From Flavobacteriaceae bacterium (lineage in GTDB: Bacteria > Bacteroidota > Bacteroidia > Flavobacteriales > Flavobacteriaceae), in NCBI GenBank assembly GCA_018646605.1, contig JABGUL010000036.1, forward strand, positions 1 through 64,000: a stretch of 64,000 nucleotides of DNA. The letters run 5' to 3'. Position 1 is the first letter of the stretch. Each line of letters opens with the position of its first letter. A program made the position numbers and the translations under genes. This document shows, piece after piece, positions 53,077 to 62,904 of this stretch. The notes beneath the pieces are model-generated. The model saw only the letters and a program-made list of their open reading frames with translations, was not told where the DNA came from and made no database searches.

Positions 53077-54063
53077 TCAGATCCCGTTTGCAATTAAATA
53101 TTCGGCAATTTGAATTGTATTTGTGGCAGCACCTTTTCGAAGATTATCCGCAACGATCCACATATTGATAGCATTTTGATGTGAGGTATCTCGTCTGATT
53201 CTACCCACAAAAACTTCGTCTTTTCCTTCTGCATAAATAGGCATGGGATAGGTATTTGTTTTAGGTTCGTCTTGAACAATTACTCCAGGAGTTTCATTTA
53301 AAAGGCTTCTGATATCCTCAATTTCAAACGGTTTTTCAAACTCAATATTTACACATTCGCTATGTCCTCCAACGACGGGAATGCGAATAGCGGTTGCAGT
53401 AATTCCAATGGTGTCATCCCCTAGAATTTTATGTGTTTCATGAACCAATTTCATTTCCTCTTTGGTATAATCATTTTCTAAAAACACATCACAATGAGGA
53501 AGGGCATTTTTGTGAATGGGATGCGGATAAGCCATATCTCCATCCTTTCCTTCGGCTTCATTTTTTAATTGCGCTACTGCTTTTACTCCTGTTCCTGTTA
53601 TTGATTGGTAGGTTGAAATAATTAAACGTTTGATTTTAAATGCTTTATGAAGTGGTGCTAAAGCAAGAACCATTTGAATAGTGGAACAGTTGGGATTGGC
53701 AATGATTTTATCATCGGCAGTTAATTGATTTCCATTAATTTCAGGGACAATTAATTTTTTAGAGGGATTCATTCTCCAGGCAGAAGAATTATCGATGACG
53801 GTTGTTCCTGCTGCAGCAAATTTTGGCGCCCATTCAAGTGAGGTTTCCCCTCCTGCAGAAAATAAAGCAATATCAGGTTTTGCTGCAACAGCTGTTTCTA
53901 ATCCAATGATAGTATGTATTTTTCCTTCAAATTTGATTTCTTTTCCAACAGACCGTTCCGAAGCAACTAACAGTAATTCCGTGATGGGGAGTTTACGTTC
54001 AGCTAATACTTTTAACATGACATGACCCACCATTCCAGTGGCTCCTACAACCGCTACTTTCAT
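53077..54063 (-). CDS. asd: Aspartate-semialdehyde dehydrogenase
   Basis: A 328-residue enzyme: VAVVGATGMVGHVMLKVL is the NADP fold, FSAGGETSLEW the substrate part, NPNCSTIQMVLAL contains the catalytic Cys, and VGGHSECVNIE the catalytic His. It makes aspartate semialdehyde for lysine, threonine, methionine and diaminopimelate. A -7 box lies 15 nt upstream of its start. Confidence 0.95.
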   Translation of the reverse strand: MKVAVVGATGMVGHVMLKVLAERKLPITELLLVASERSVGKEIKFEGKIHTIIGLETAVAAKPDIALFSAGGETSLEWAPKFAAAGTTVIDNSSAWRMNPSKKLIVPEINGNQLTADDKIIANPNCSTIQMVLALAPLHKAFKIKRLIISTYQSITGTGVKAVAQLKNEAEGKDGDMAYPHPIHKNALPHCDVFLENDYTKEEMKLVHETHKILGDDTIGITATAIRIPVVGGHSECVNIEFEKPFEIEDIRSLLNETPGVIVQDEPKTNTYPMPIYAEGKDEVFVGRIRRDTSHQNAINMWIVADNLRKGAATNTIQIAEYLIANGI

Positions 54064-54077
54064 TATTTAATTTTTGC

Positions 54078-54085
54078 CAAAAATA
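54078..54085 (-). promoter_or_regulatory. -7 box of asd
   Basis: TATTTTTG on the minus strand (54085-54078) fits TAnnTTTG. An AT-rich 7-1-7 palindrome (ACAACAA-T-TTGTTGT, 54133-54147) lies further upstream and may be an alr terminator or an operator. Confidence 0.45.
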
Positions 54086-54167
54086 GAATTAAAAACCTTA
54101 GTTACCATGCTTCGGAATAGATTTAAGAAAAAACAACAATTTGTTGTATTTATAACAAATGGTTTTT

Positions 54168-55256
54168 TTATTCCTTTACTATGCGCTTAATTCTTGAACC
54201 TAAACCCGTGATTAGTTCATAGCTAATCGAATTTCCCTGAAGGGCAAAAGTAGAAGCCGTGTTTAATTCCCCAAAAAATTTGACTTTATCTCCTTCTTCA
54301 CAATCAATGGATGTGACGTCTACCATAAGCAGGTCCATACAAACATTTCCCACTATAGGAGCCTTTTTTCCGTTGATCATCACACTTCCTTTGTGGTGTC
54401 CAAAGTGTCTCCCAATTCCATCTGCATGGCCTAAAGGGAGTGTTGCAATTTGAGTATTTTGAGGCGCTTGCCAACCATGGTCATAGCCTACAAAGTTTCC
54501 TTTTTTTACCTGGTGTATTTGGGTTATGCTACTTTCCAATACACATATGGGTTTGAGGTGTGCGTCCCAATCGGGATGATTGGCAAAACCATGTAAAGCT
54601 ATACCGCAACGAACCATATCATATTGGTGTTCAGGATAATTAAAGACTCCGGAACTATTGAGTAAATGAAATTTAGGAGGTTGGTTAGAAACACTTGAAT
54701 GTTTTATTTTTAAGATTTCAAATAGTTCAATTTGACTCTTACAAAGGGCAGAAGGACGTTTTGCTTCAGAAGCTGCTAAATGAGAATACACACTTTCCAA
54801 TTGAAAGCAGTTGTTTTTCATTTGTTCAAGAACCCAATCACTTTGGTCAGGAGTAAATCCCAACCTATTTAATCCCGTATTATATTTTATATGAACTGGA
54901 TAATGAGAAATTTTTTTTTCGAGGAGTATTTTTTTAAAACCTTCTAAAATTGTTTCATTATATAAACAAGGTTCAAGACAAGCATCCAAAAGCGTATCTA
55001 AAGCATCTAACTGTGGGTAGAATACCATGATAGGAATCTTGACCCCTTGACTTCTTAATTGCTGTCCCTCTTCAGTATAGGCTACAGCTAGATAGTCCAC
55101 ACCAAGTTCAACTAAACGAGAAGCAAAATGTATTGATGAACTCCCATATGCATTTGCTTTAACTACCCCAATAATCTGGGTAGTGGCATTTATTTGTTCA
55201 CGAATACAGTTGTAATTGTGATCTATATTTGAAAGGCTAAGCGTGAGTGTGTTCAA
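54168..55256 (-). CDS. alr: Alanine racemase
   Basis: A 362-residue fold-type III PLP enzyme. GVVKANAYGSSS carries PLP Lys33, the Tyr is in FVGYDHGW and GNVCMDLLMVDV marks the C-terminal part. It makes D-alanine for peptidoglycan. Many Bacteroidota have alr fused to murF; here it stands alone. It follows tdk by 14 nt on the same strand. Confidence 0.93.
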   Translation of the reverse strand: MNTLTLSLSNIDHNYNCIREQINATTQIIGVVKANAYGSSSIHFASRLVELGVDYLAVAYTEEGQQLRSQGVKIPIMVFYPQLDALDTLLDACLEPCLYNETILEGFKKILLEKKISHYPVHIKYNTGLNRLGFTPDQSDWVLEQMKNNCFQLESVYSHLAASEAKRPSALCKSQIELFEILKIKHSSVSNQPPKFHLLNSSGVFNYPEHQYDMVRCGIALHGFANHPDWDAHLKPICVLESSITQIHQVKKGNFVGYDHGWQAPQNTQIATLPLGHADGIGRHFGHHKGSVMINGKKAPIVGNVCMDLLMVDVTSIDCEEGDKVKFFGELNTASTFALQGNSISYELITGLGSRIKRIVKE

Positions 55257-55270
55257 AGGTTAAGAATTAT

Positions 55271-55861
55271 TTAGTGTCCTTTTTTTTGCTTGTTTGCGTT
55301 AAAAAAGGCAGCTCGTGATAGGGGTTCGTAACTTTCTTTTTCTCCCAGTAATACAATAGAATTATTTTCACTGGTTCGAAAACTATGGTTTGCTAACCCT
55401 CCGGTGCGGGTACATATCGCATGAACTTTAGTTACATACTCTGCTGTAGCCATTAATGCTGGCATAGGACCAAAAGGGTTTCCTTGAAAATCCATATCTA
55501 ATCCTGCTACAATAACGCGTACCCCATTATTGGCGAGGTCATTGCAGACTTTTACAATTTCATCATCAAAAAACTGAGCTTCATCTATTCCCACAACATC
55601 ACAGCCATCGGCTAAGATTGGAATGTTTGCAGCAGCAGGTACAGGGGTTGAGGGAATTTGGTTTTGATCATGTGAAGTGACCAATTCATCATCATAGCGC
55701 AAGTCAATGGCTGGTTTAAAAATTTCAATTTTTTGTTTGGCAAATTGAGCCCTTTTGAGCCGCCGAATGAGTTCCTCTGTTTTTCCAGAAAACATAGAAC
55801 CACAGATGACCTCAATCCATCCAAATTGTTCGTTTGACTTTACGGTATTTTCTAAAAACAT
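55271..55861 (-). CDS. tdk: Thymidine kinase
   Basis: A 196-residue type II thymidine kinase: [21 protein letters not shown] is the P-loop, [16 protein letters not shown] the Walker B part with the catalytic Glu, and [28 protein letters not shown] the lasso/substrate segment. It phosphorylates thymidine to dTMP in salvage. It is co-transcribed with alr. Confidence 0.94.
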   Translation of the reverse strand: MFLENTVKSNEQFGWIEVICGSMFSGKTEELIRRLKRAQFAKQKIEIFKPAIDLRYDDELVTSHDQNQIPSTPVPAAANIPILADGCDVVGIDEAQFFDDEIVKVCNDLANNGVRVIVAGLDMDFQGNPFGPMPALMATAEYVTKVHAICTRTGGLANHSFRTSENNSIVLLGEKESYEPLSRAAFFNANKQKKGH

Positions 55862-55909
55862 TTTGTAATTTTCAACTTGAAAACAGATTTTTTATGAGCC
55901 CTATGAAAA

Positions 55910-55917
55910 CAAAGGTA
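55910..55917 (-). promoter_or_regulatory. -7 box of tdk-alr
   Basis: TACCTTTG on the minus strand (55917-55910) fits TAnnTTTG, 49 nt upstream of tdk. No clear -33 box is seen. Confidence 0.4.
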
Positions 55918-55949
55918 TTAAAATCTCTCGGGTTGACGGACGAAAAATC

Positions 55950-56624
55950 ATGACAGAACAAATTAAAAGTGCTTTAGCGAAATGGGCAGAAAATGTCCTC
56001 CAAAACCAAAGTGATTGGGGGGATGAAGAAACGCATGCTGCAATACAAAGGCTTTACGAAATCTCTACGTTCCACAAGCTATTAAAAGAAGATACCCAAC
56101 AAACTAAAAAATGGAGCCATCATCAAAATGAACTTAAGGAAGTACTTGAAACATTTAATACGTTTAAAGAAAAAGATGAAAGCCCGGCACAAGATGAGCA
56201 CTTAGAAGTCCCCCCTTTAATGGATGCCATAAAAAATATGGTGACTGAAATGCCAGAAACAGAGTCTTACAAAAGTCTATTTGAAAACGTTTCGGAAACC
56301 CCTAGTTTTATTGCTAAAAAAGAAGAGAATACTTCTGAAACAGTACTTGAACATATAGAAGAGGAGAAAAAAAACATCAATGACCTATTTGCTAAAACTC
56401 TAAGTATTGATTTAAATGACCGACTCGCTTTCGTAAAACATTTATTTGAAGAGGACGTAAATGCATACGAAAGAGTACTTTCTCAGATTGTAACTTATGA
56501 AAGCTGGGAAGAAGTAGAAGTGTTTATAAATGAAATGGTAAAACCTGAATATCAAAATTGGAAAGATAAAGAACCTATTGAAGCACGGTTTTTAACTATT
56601 TTACAGAAAAACTTTAGTGTTTAA
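55950..56624 (+). CDS. Conserved hypothetical cytoplasmic protein
   Basis: A 224-residue charged, mostly helical protein without signal or membrane segments. The C-terminal third (INDLFAKTLSIDLNDRLAFVKHLFEEDVNAYERVLSQI) looks like an alpha-helical domain found in several flavobacterial proteins of unknown role. A disordered acidic middle (about 70-140) joins it to the N-terminal helices. It precedes rsmI by 38 nt on the same strand, so it may be part of the rsmI-recJ transcript. Confidence 0.65.
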   Translation: MTEQIKSALAKWAENVLQNQSDWGDEETHAAIQRLYEISTFHKLLKEDTQQTKKWSHHQNELKEVLETFNTFKEKDESPAQDEHLEVPPLMDAIKNMVTEMPETESYKSLFENVSETPSFIAKKEENTSETVLEHIEEEKKNINDLFAKTLSIDLNDRLAFVKHLFEEDVNAYERVLSQIVTYESWEEVEVFINEMVKPEYQNWKDKEPIEARFLTILQKNFSV

Positions 56625-56662
56625 AGTATTTTTTTGACGACTAACCCTTAAAATAAAGACAA

Positions 56663-57334
56663 GTGATCTATTTGATCCCCACACCCATTGGTAATTTAGA
56701 GGATATAACGCTAAGAGCGATACGTCTGCTTAAGGAGGTGGATTTAATTTTGGCTGAAGATACACGCGTTAGCTCTAAGTTGTTAAAGCATTTTGAAATT
56801 GACACACCCTATCAGAGTTTTCATATGCACAATGAGCATAAAAAAGTTCAAAGTGTTTTGAACCAACTAAAAGGGGGAAAAAAAGTTGCCCTTATTTCAG
56901 ATGCTGGGACGCCTGGAATTTCGGATCCCGGATTTCTGATGGTTCGTGAAGCCATAAAAGAAGGAATTGAAGTTCAGTGCTTACCGGGTCCCACTGCATT
57001 AATACCTGCATTAGTTCAAAGTGGAATTCCATGTGATCGTTTTGTTTTTGAAGGATTTCTACCCCCAAAAAAAGGAAGACAAACGCGACTGGAGCAAATG
57101 GCTGAACAAGAAAGGACTCAAGTGTTTTATGAGTCCCCACATAAACTCATCAAAACCTTAGAGCAGATAGTCACCTATTTTGGATCAGATCGTACGATTG
57201 CAGTTATTCGTGAAATTTCAAAACTATATGAAAGCACTTTCCGTGGAACAGCATCAGAGGGCCTTCATTTTTTTCAGACCCAACCGCCAAAAGGAGAATT
57301 TGTCATTGTGATTGAAGGGAAGAAAACCTCATAA
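56663..57334 (+). CDS. rsmI: 16S rRNA (cytidine-1402 2'-O)-methyltransferase
   Basis: A 223-residue RsmI with a GTG start at 56663 giving MIYLIPTPIGNLEDITLRA, the normal family N-terminus. AEDTRVSSKLLKHF, SDAGTPGISDPGF and PGPTALIPALVQSG are the SAM-binding tetrapyrrole-methylase motifs. It methylates C1402 in the decoding centre. recJ follows after 2 nt. Confidence 0.93.
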   Translation: MIYLIPTPIGNLEDITLRAIRLLKEVDLILAEDTRVSSKLLKHFEIDTPYQSFHMHNEHKKVQSVLNQLKGGKKVALISDAGTPGISDPGFLMVREAIKEGIEVQCLPGPTALIPALVQSGIPCDRFVFEGFLPPKKGRQTRLEQMAEQERTQVFYESPHKLIKTLEQIVTYFGSDRTIAVIREISKLYESTFRGTASEGLHFFQTQPPKGEFVIVIEGKKTS

Positions 57335-57336
57335 TT

Positions 57337-59034
57337 ATGGAATGGTATACCCCCCCTTCAGCCCCAGAGAATACAGTTGAACACTTGTCAGGAGCACTAG
57401 GCGTTTCTCCAGTGATTGCTCAACTATTAGCACAACGAGGAATTACATCATATGAGGAGGCCAAGAATTTTTTTAGACCCGACTGGTCTCAGCTTCATGA
57501 CCCCTATTTAATGCAAGATATGACTGTTGCAGTCAATCGAATTATACAGGCTATTGAACGGCATGAAAGAGTGATGGTCTATGGTGATTACGATGTTGAT
57601 GGAACCACATCCGTAGCCTTGGTGTATTCTTTTTTAAAAGATAAAATTGAAAACCTTACACCTTATGTCCCCGATCGATACAAAGAAGGTTATGGTATTT
57701 CTATTGCAGGAATCGACCACGCCAAAGAAGAAGGGATTAGTTTAATTATAGCTTTAGACTGTGGAATAAAAGCCAATGCACAAATTGATTATGCTAACGA
57801 TTTAGGGGTTGATTTTGTGATTTGTGATCACCATTTACCGAGTGAAAATTTACCTAAAGCAATTGCTGTTTTAGACCCTAAGCGTGGGGACTGTGCATAT
57901 CCGTTTAAAGAGTTATGTGGTTGTGGCATTGGGTTTAAATTAATTCAAGCAGTACAACAACGAATGGAACTCCCCCAAAAGGAGTTATTTTGTTATTTGG
58001 ATTTGGTTGCAACTGCTATTGCAGCTGATATTGTTCCTATAATTGGTGAAAACAGAATTCTCACTTTTTTGGGAATTGAGCAACTAAATCAGAGTCCAAG
58101 AGTTGGGCTTCAGTTTTTTTTAAAATCGTTAAAAAATCCAGTCAGTGTTACTGATTTAGTTTTTGTTATTGCTCCAAGAATCAATGCTGCAGGGAGGATG
58201 GATCATGGCCTAAATGCCGTAGAATTATTGGCCGCTTCAGATGTTGAGGTTGCACTACCAATCGCGCGTTCTATTGAGTTTTACAATTCTGAAAGAAGAG
58301 CAACCGATGAACGTATTACTAAAGAAGCACTGCAACAAATTATTTTAAATGAACAACAAGAAAGTTTTTCAACGTTTGTTTTTCATTCTTCTTGGCACAA
58401 AGGTGTTATTGGTATAGTAGCTTCCCGATTGATTGAAACCTATTATCGTCCTACGGTTGTATTAACAGAATCAGAAGGAGTATTGTCCGGTTCTGTTCGT
58501 TCTGTGAGGGGCTTTGATGTTTACAAGGCACTAGAGTCTTGTGCAGAATTCATGATTCAGTTTGGGGGACATAAATATGCTGCCGGATTAACCCTAAAAC
58601 CAGAGCAGTTAGAGGGTTTTAAAAAAGGTTTTGAAGCCTATGTGCGTTCAACTATTTTAAAGGAACAACAAACTCCCAGTCTGATTTATGATGCGGTATT
58701 GAAATTAAATGAGTTAAGTCCTAAGCTTCTCAGGATTTTGAATCAAATGGGACCTTTTGGACCAAAAAATATGCGTCCTGTATTTGTCACACATCATTGC
58801 AAGGATACAGGAGGATCACGTTTGGTAGGGAAAGATCAAACGCATCTCAAACTTGAAATTAGGGATTCTTCTGGAATACAAATTCAAGGGATTGGTTTTG
58901 GAATGGGAGCGAATTTGATAACTATAAAAAATCAACTTCCCTTTTCGGTTTTATACACCCTTGAAGAAAACGAGTATAACGGTATTGTTAGCCTTCAACT
59001 TAAAGTGAAGGATTTAAAATTTGAAGAAGTATAA
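57337..59034 (+). CDS. recJ: Single-strand-specific 5'-3' exonuclease RecJ
   Basis: A 565-residue RecJ. VYGDYDVDGTTSVAL and VICDHHLPSENL give the DHH-family metal site, APRINAAGRMDHG is the third motif, and FGGHKYAAGLTLK the DHHA1 domain; an OB-fold closes the protein. It acts in RecF-pathway recombination, base excision and mismatch repair. It converges on pgi with 11 nt between stops. Confidence 0.94.
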   Translation: MEWYTPPSAPENTVEHLSGALGVSPVIAQLLAQRGITSYEEAKNFFRPDWSQLHDPYLMQDMTVAVNRIIQAIERHERVMVYGDYDVDGTTSVALVYSFLKDKIENLTPYVPDRYKEGYGISIAGIDHAKEEGISLIIALDCGIKANAQIDYANDLGVDFVICDHHLPSENLPKAIAVLDPKRGDCAYPFKELCGCGIGFKLIQAVQQRMELPQKELFCYLDLVATAIAADIVPIIGENRILTFLGIEQLNQSPRVGLQFFLKSLKNPVSVTDLVFVIAPRINAAGRMDHGLNAVELLAASDVEVALPIARSIEFYNSERRATDERITKEALQQIILNEQQESFSTFVFHSSWHKGVIGIVASRLIETYYRPTVVLTESEGVLSGSVRSVRGFDVYKALESCAEFMIQFGGHKYAAGLTLKPEQLEGFKKGFEAYVRSTILKEQQTPSLIYDAVLKLNELSPKLLRILNQMGPFGPKNMRPVFVTHHCKDTGGSRLVGKDQTHLKLEIRDSSGIQIQGIGFGMGANLITIKNQLPFSVLYTLEENEYNGIVSLQLKVKDLKFEEV

Positions 59035-59045
59035 ATTGATTTTAC

Positions 59046-60689
59046 TTAATTAGCGATATGTTTTAAAAGCGCTTTAGTAGATTCATCATGTGGATGTTGC
59101 GCATTATCTTTAATATCCTCTAAAACTACATTTGCTAATTGTTTTCCAAGCTCAACGCCCCATTGATCGTAACTATATATATTCCATAATATACCTTGAA
59201 CATAAATTTTATGTTCATATAGTGCAATCAGCGAACCTAAGGAAGCGGGTGTTAATGAATCAATTAATAAAGTATTGGTTGGTTTATTTCCTTCAAATAC
59301 TTTAAATGGCGCAATTTTATTTTGTTCTTCGGTAGACAGTCCACTTGCACTTAACTCAATTTTTACTTGATCGAGAGTCTTTCCGTTCATTAAGGCCTCG
59401 GTTTGAGCTATAAAGTTGGCCAATAATTTTTCTTGGTGGTCTTTATTACCATGAAGTGCTTTTTTAAAGCCAATAAAATCAGCGGGGATCAACTTTGTTC
59501 CTTGATGAATAAGTTGAAAAAAGGCATGTTGTGCATTGGTTCCAGAAGCACCCCAAATGAGGGTCCCTGTTTGATAATTTACTTTTTTACCATCCCGACC
59601 GACACTTTTTCCATTGCTCTCCATGATTCCTTGTTGGAGGTATGCAGGAAGGTTTCTTAGGTATTGAGTGTAGGGAATAATTGCTTCACTTTCAGCAGTC
59701 CAAAAGTTGTTGTACCAAATGCTGATGAGCGCAAGAACTACAGGAATATTTTTATCAAAAGGGGTGTTTTGGAAATGGTAATCCATTTGGCCTGCCCCCT
59801 CTAAAAGTTTTGTAAAGTTTTTTGGACCTACAGCCAGACAGATGCTTAAACCAACAGTGCTCCACAAGGAAAATCTACCTCCCACCCAATCACTCATTGG
59901 AAAGGTGTTTTCTGATGAAATTCCAAAAGCGGCTGTTTTTTCTGTATTTGTAGAGACAGCCACAAAATGTTTAGCAATAGCATCTTTTGGAGCTTGATTT
60001 AAAAACCAAGTTCGAATACTATTTGCGTTACTTAAAGTTTCTTGAGTAGTAAATGTTTTTGAAACAATCACAAACAGGGTTGTTTCTGGATTGAGATCTT
60101 TGATAATTTCTTGATGGTGGTCTCCTTCCACATTAGAAACAAAACGAACGTCCAATTGATTTTTGTAATATTCTAATGCCTCAACAACCATTGCAGGGCC
60201 TAAATCTGATCCTCCAATACCTATATTTACTATATGGGTAATTTCTTTTCCAGTATATCCTTTCCAAGCACCTGAAATGACTTTATCACAAAAAGCGTAC
60301 ATCTTTTTTTGTGTATTTGCCAGGGAAGGAAGGACATTTTCTCCTTCAAACAGAACGGGGTCTTTTGTAATGGATCTCAAAGCTGTATGCAAAACGGCTC
60401 TGTCTTCGGTCACATTAATTTTACTTCCAGAAAATTGAGCATCAATAGCCTTTTTTAAGCCGGATTCTTCCGCTAATTGAAGCAATAAATCAAACCCTTT
60501 TTTGTCAAGTCTATTCTTGGAAAAATCTACATAAAAGTCTCTCCATTTCAATATGGAATAGTCCAATCGATTGGGCTCATTTTCAAAGTATTCTTTAAGT
60601 GTAGTTTGTTTGGTGTTTTGAAAATGTTTTTTGAGTGATTCCCAAGCGTTTAGCTCTGTTGGATTGGTATTAGGAAGGATCTTTTGCAT
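59046..60689 (-). CDS. pgi: Glucose-6-phosphate isomerase
   Basis: A 547-residue PGI: IGIGGSDLGPAMV, SKTFTTQETLSNA, VGGRFSLWSTVGL and the HQGTKLIPADFIGF segment are the substrate-binding and catalytic motifs, with QWGVELGKQLA near the end. It interconverts glucose 6-phosphate and fructose 6-phosphate. The start overlaps the end of the M23 peptidase gene by 20 nt. Confidence 0.95.
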   Translation of the reverse strand: MQKILPNTNPTELNAWESLKKHFQNTKQTTLKEYFENEPNRLDYSILKWRDFYVDFSKNRLDKKGFDLLLQLAEESGLKKAIDAQFSGSKINVTEDRAVLHTALRSITKDPVLFEGENVLPSLANTQKKMYAFCDKVISGAWKGYTGKEITHIVNIGIGGSDLGPAMVVEALEYYKNQLDVRFVSNVEGDHHQEIIKDLNPETTLFVIVSKTFTTQETLSNANSIRTWFLNQAPKDAIAKHFVAVSTNTEKTAAFGISSENTFPMSDWVGGRFSLWSTVGLSICLAVGPKNFTKLLEGAGQMDYHFQNTPFDKNIPVVLALISIWYNNFWTAESEAIIPYTQYLRNLPAYLQQGIMESNGKSVGRDGKKVNYQTGTLIWGASGTNAQHAFFQLIHQGTKLIPADFIGFKKALHGNKDHQEKLLANFIAQTEALMNGKTLDQVKIELSASGLSTEEQNKIAPFKVFEGNKPTNTLLIDSLTPASLGSLIALYEHKIYVQGILWNIYSYDQWGVELGKQLANVVLEDIKDNAQHPHDESTKALLKHIAN

Positions 60690-61959
60690 TATTAGGTTTA
60701 TCGTTATTTACCGCAATTTCATCTAAAGTTGGTGTTTCAAAAGGAATGCAGTCAAGTTTTGTTTTGTAAGGAATGATATGTTCGGCAAATTTAGATTTTA
60801 AGTCTGAAGAAATGGGTTTCGCATCTGGAAGTTTTTGTTTGAAGGGGTCAACTTGTTTTCCGTTTTTCCAAAAGCGATAACACACATGAGGTCCAGAGGT
60901 ATTTCCTGTCATTCCAACCCATCCAATAACATCCCCTTGTTCTACAAATTGACCTACTTTCACTTTTCTTTTTTTCATGTGCAGGTATTGAGTGGAGTAG
61001 GTGCCGTTGTGTTTAAGCGTTACGTAATTGCCGTTCCCTTTTGTGTAACTTGCTTTTACCACAGTTCCATTCGCTGTTGCCAGTATGGGAGTTCCTTCGG
61101 AGGCAGCAAAGTCAGTTCCTTTATGTGGACGAATTCGATTTCCATAATAGGCAATTCTTCTCCTCAGATTATACCGAGAAGAAACGCGGTTAAATTTTAG
61201 AGGCCCCTGTAAAAAGGCACGGCGTAAACTATTGGCTTCATTGTCAAAATAATCAACAATACCTTTTTCAGGATCGCTAATAAATTCAAAAGCATAAAGA
61301 GGTTTTCCATTATGCTCAAAATAGGCTGCTTTGATTCTTTCTATCCCAACAGAAATAGAATCATCAACAAATTTTTCAGTATAAATAACTTTAAAACGAT
61401 CCCCTTTTTGTAAACGAAAAAAATCTACAGTCCAAGCGTAAACATCAGATAAATAATAGGTTAAGTTTTCATTAATACCACTTTTCTGCATGGTTTCATA
61501 AAGTGAACTTTCGATGACTCCAGAGGCTTCTAATTCAACTAGGCGAGAGGGTTTTACGATCTCTTCACCATATAAACTGTCTCGCAGATGAATTACAGAA
61601 TAGCCAGAAACTCCAGGGTGATAAACAAAGTATTCTGGGGTAGTGATGCTGTCTTTACTATAAAACAAACTGTATGCTTTTCCTATTGTGAGTTTACGAA
61701 CATTAACCTTTCCTTTTATGGCTTGAAGTATGTTGTAAACTTGGGGATAATCAATTCCGTTTTTTTCAAGAATTTTTCCAAAGGTATCACCTCTATTAAT
61801 TTTATTTTCCCGTAACTCATAGGCATTTAGATCTATGCCATAACGAAGGTTAGCTTGAACTTCTGTCTCGGTTTTTGTTGTTTTGCTAGTTGCTTTTTCT
61901 CCTGAAGAATTACAAGAGAATAAAGTTATAATAAAGAGAAAAATTATTACCCGATACAT
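60670..61959 (-). CDS. M23-family peptidase lipoprotein
   Basis: A 429-residue lipoprotein (signal ending LFSC). A long region of about 250 residues, with a LysM-like part at its start, precedes the M23/LytM domain (about 280-380), whose zinc ligands are in RPHKGTDFAAS and YLHMKKRK. It probably cuts peptidoglycan cross-links or activates an amidase at the cell wall. It lies between the DUF3108 gene and pgi on the same strand. Confidence 0.87.
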   Translation of the reverse strand: MYRVIIFLFIITLFSCNSSGEKATSKTTKTETEVQANLRYGIDLNAYELRENKINRGDTFGKILEKNGIDYPQVYNILQAIKGKVNVRKLTIGKAYSLFYSKDSITTPEYFVYHPGVSGYSVIHLRDSLYGEEIVKPSRLVELEASGVIESSLYETMQKSGINENLTYYLSDVYAWTVDFFRLQKGDRFKVIYTEKFVDDSISVGIERIKAAYFEHNGKPLYAFEFISDPEKGIVDYFDNEANSLRRAFLQGPLKFNRVSSRYNLRRRIAYYGNRIRPHKGTDFAASEGTPILATANGTVVKASYTKGNGNYVTLKHNGTYSTQYLHMKKRKVKVGQFVEQGDVIGWVGMTGNTSGPHVCYRFWKNGKQVDPFKQKLPDAKPISSDLKSKFAEHIIPYKTKLDCIPFETPTLDEIAVNNDKPNNAKDPS

Positions 61960-62041
61960 ATAGTTATTTTTTGCAAATTTCGAAACTTAAATTTAATTAT
62001 AATAAAAGCAAAGGAAAAGTTATCCTCTTTTTCTATACAGG

Positions 62042-62839
62042 TTATTCAACTTTAATTTTGAAGGGATGTTTTAAATTTTTGAAATTTTCAATATCTGCTT
62101 TTATTGAACCCACTAAAATATCTGCTTGAAGGCGAATTGGGAGTTTATTTTTATCATCAGAAACCCATAAGGTTACACTTTCTTGTTCTTTAAAAACCCT
62201 TCCCGATTGAACTACAGGTCTGAATTTTAGACAATTTACATCTCCAAATTTACTGTTGATGACTTCTTTACCTAAATACTTCAGTTTGAAAACGTAGTTT
62301 TCTTGATCAAAAAACATATTGATGTCAAAGCTTTCATTTACTTCAATCTTATCTTCAGGATAAAAGTTTCGTAAATAATAAAAGCACGAAATCAAATCCT
62401 GAACATTCGGTTGTATTTCAAATTCCTCAATTACTTTTTTCTTTTTATTATTGACTTTAGCTTTTTTTAGCATGTGGTCAAACTCAATCTCTACATTTTT
62501 AGTATATCCTCCTTCATTTATATCTCGGATGAATTTGTAAGGTAAAATTGTTGTTTGGTCAAAATAGCTCTCATAGTAATCCTCTACCTTAAAAAACCAA
62601 CGTGCAATTCCAGAAGTCTCTCCAAAAGCTTTAGCATGAAACACAGGCTTTCCGTTTAGTGTGTCACGCTCAAGAGATAAGGTGGCATAACTAGCATTAA
62701 ATAAGCCATAGTGGATTCGTAATTGAAACCACTCTCCCTCTTGAAAGGGGGAAGAAGGCGCAAGCAAATCTGTCGGAATAGGCTGTGCGTAGCTTGCTAA
62801 AATTCCAAAAAATAAAATGAAAATTAACTTTTTAATCAT
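62042..62839 (-). CDS. Exported DUF3108 protein
   Basis: A 265-residue protein with a signal peptide (LIFILFFGILASYAQP) and a DUF3108 domain: GEWFQLRIHYGLFNASYATLSL and the closing VTLWVSDDKNKLPIRLQADILVGSIKADI are typical. It is predicted beta-rich and periplasmic. The role is not established. A TACCTTTG -7 box lies only 4 nt upstream of its ATG (62851-62844), so the transcript may be nearly leaderless. Confidence 0.85.
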   Translation of the reverse strand: MIKKLIFILFFGILASYAQPIPTDLLAPSSPFQEGEWFQLRIHYGLFNASYATLSLERDTLNGKPVFHAKAFGETSGIARWFFKVEDYYESYFDQTTILPYKFIRDINEGGYTKNVEIEFDHMLKKAKVNNKKKKVIEEFEIQPNVQDLISCFYYLRNFYPEDKIEVNESFDINMFFDQENYVFKLKYLGKEVINSKFGDVNCLKFRPVVQSGRVFKEQESVTLWVSDDKNKLPIRLQADILVGSIKADIENFKNLKHPFKIKVE

Positions 62840-62904
62840 AGTTCAAAGGTAACAATTCCTTTAGTCTACATAGAAGGGATAACGTTTTAAAAATGTTAAA
62901 TATC

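Noticed and set aside
54133-54147. 15-bp palindrome ACAACAA-T-TTGTTGT as a distinct operator
   Set aside because: It is all low-complexity AT-rich sequence with a 1-nt centre, and a weak alr terminator is as likely.
60835-61200. 121-codon plus-strand frame inside the M23 peptidase gene
   Set aside because: Antisense shadow of a well-supported gene.
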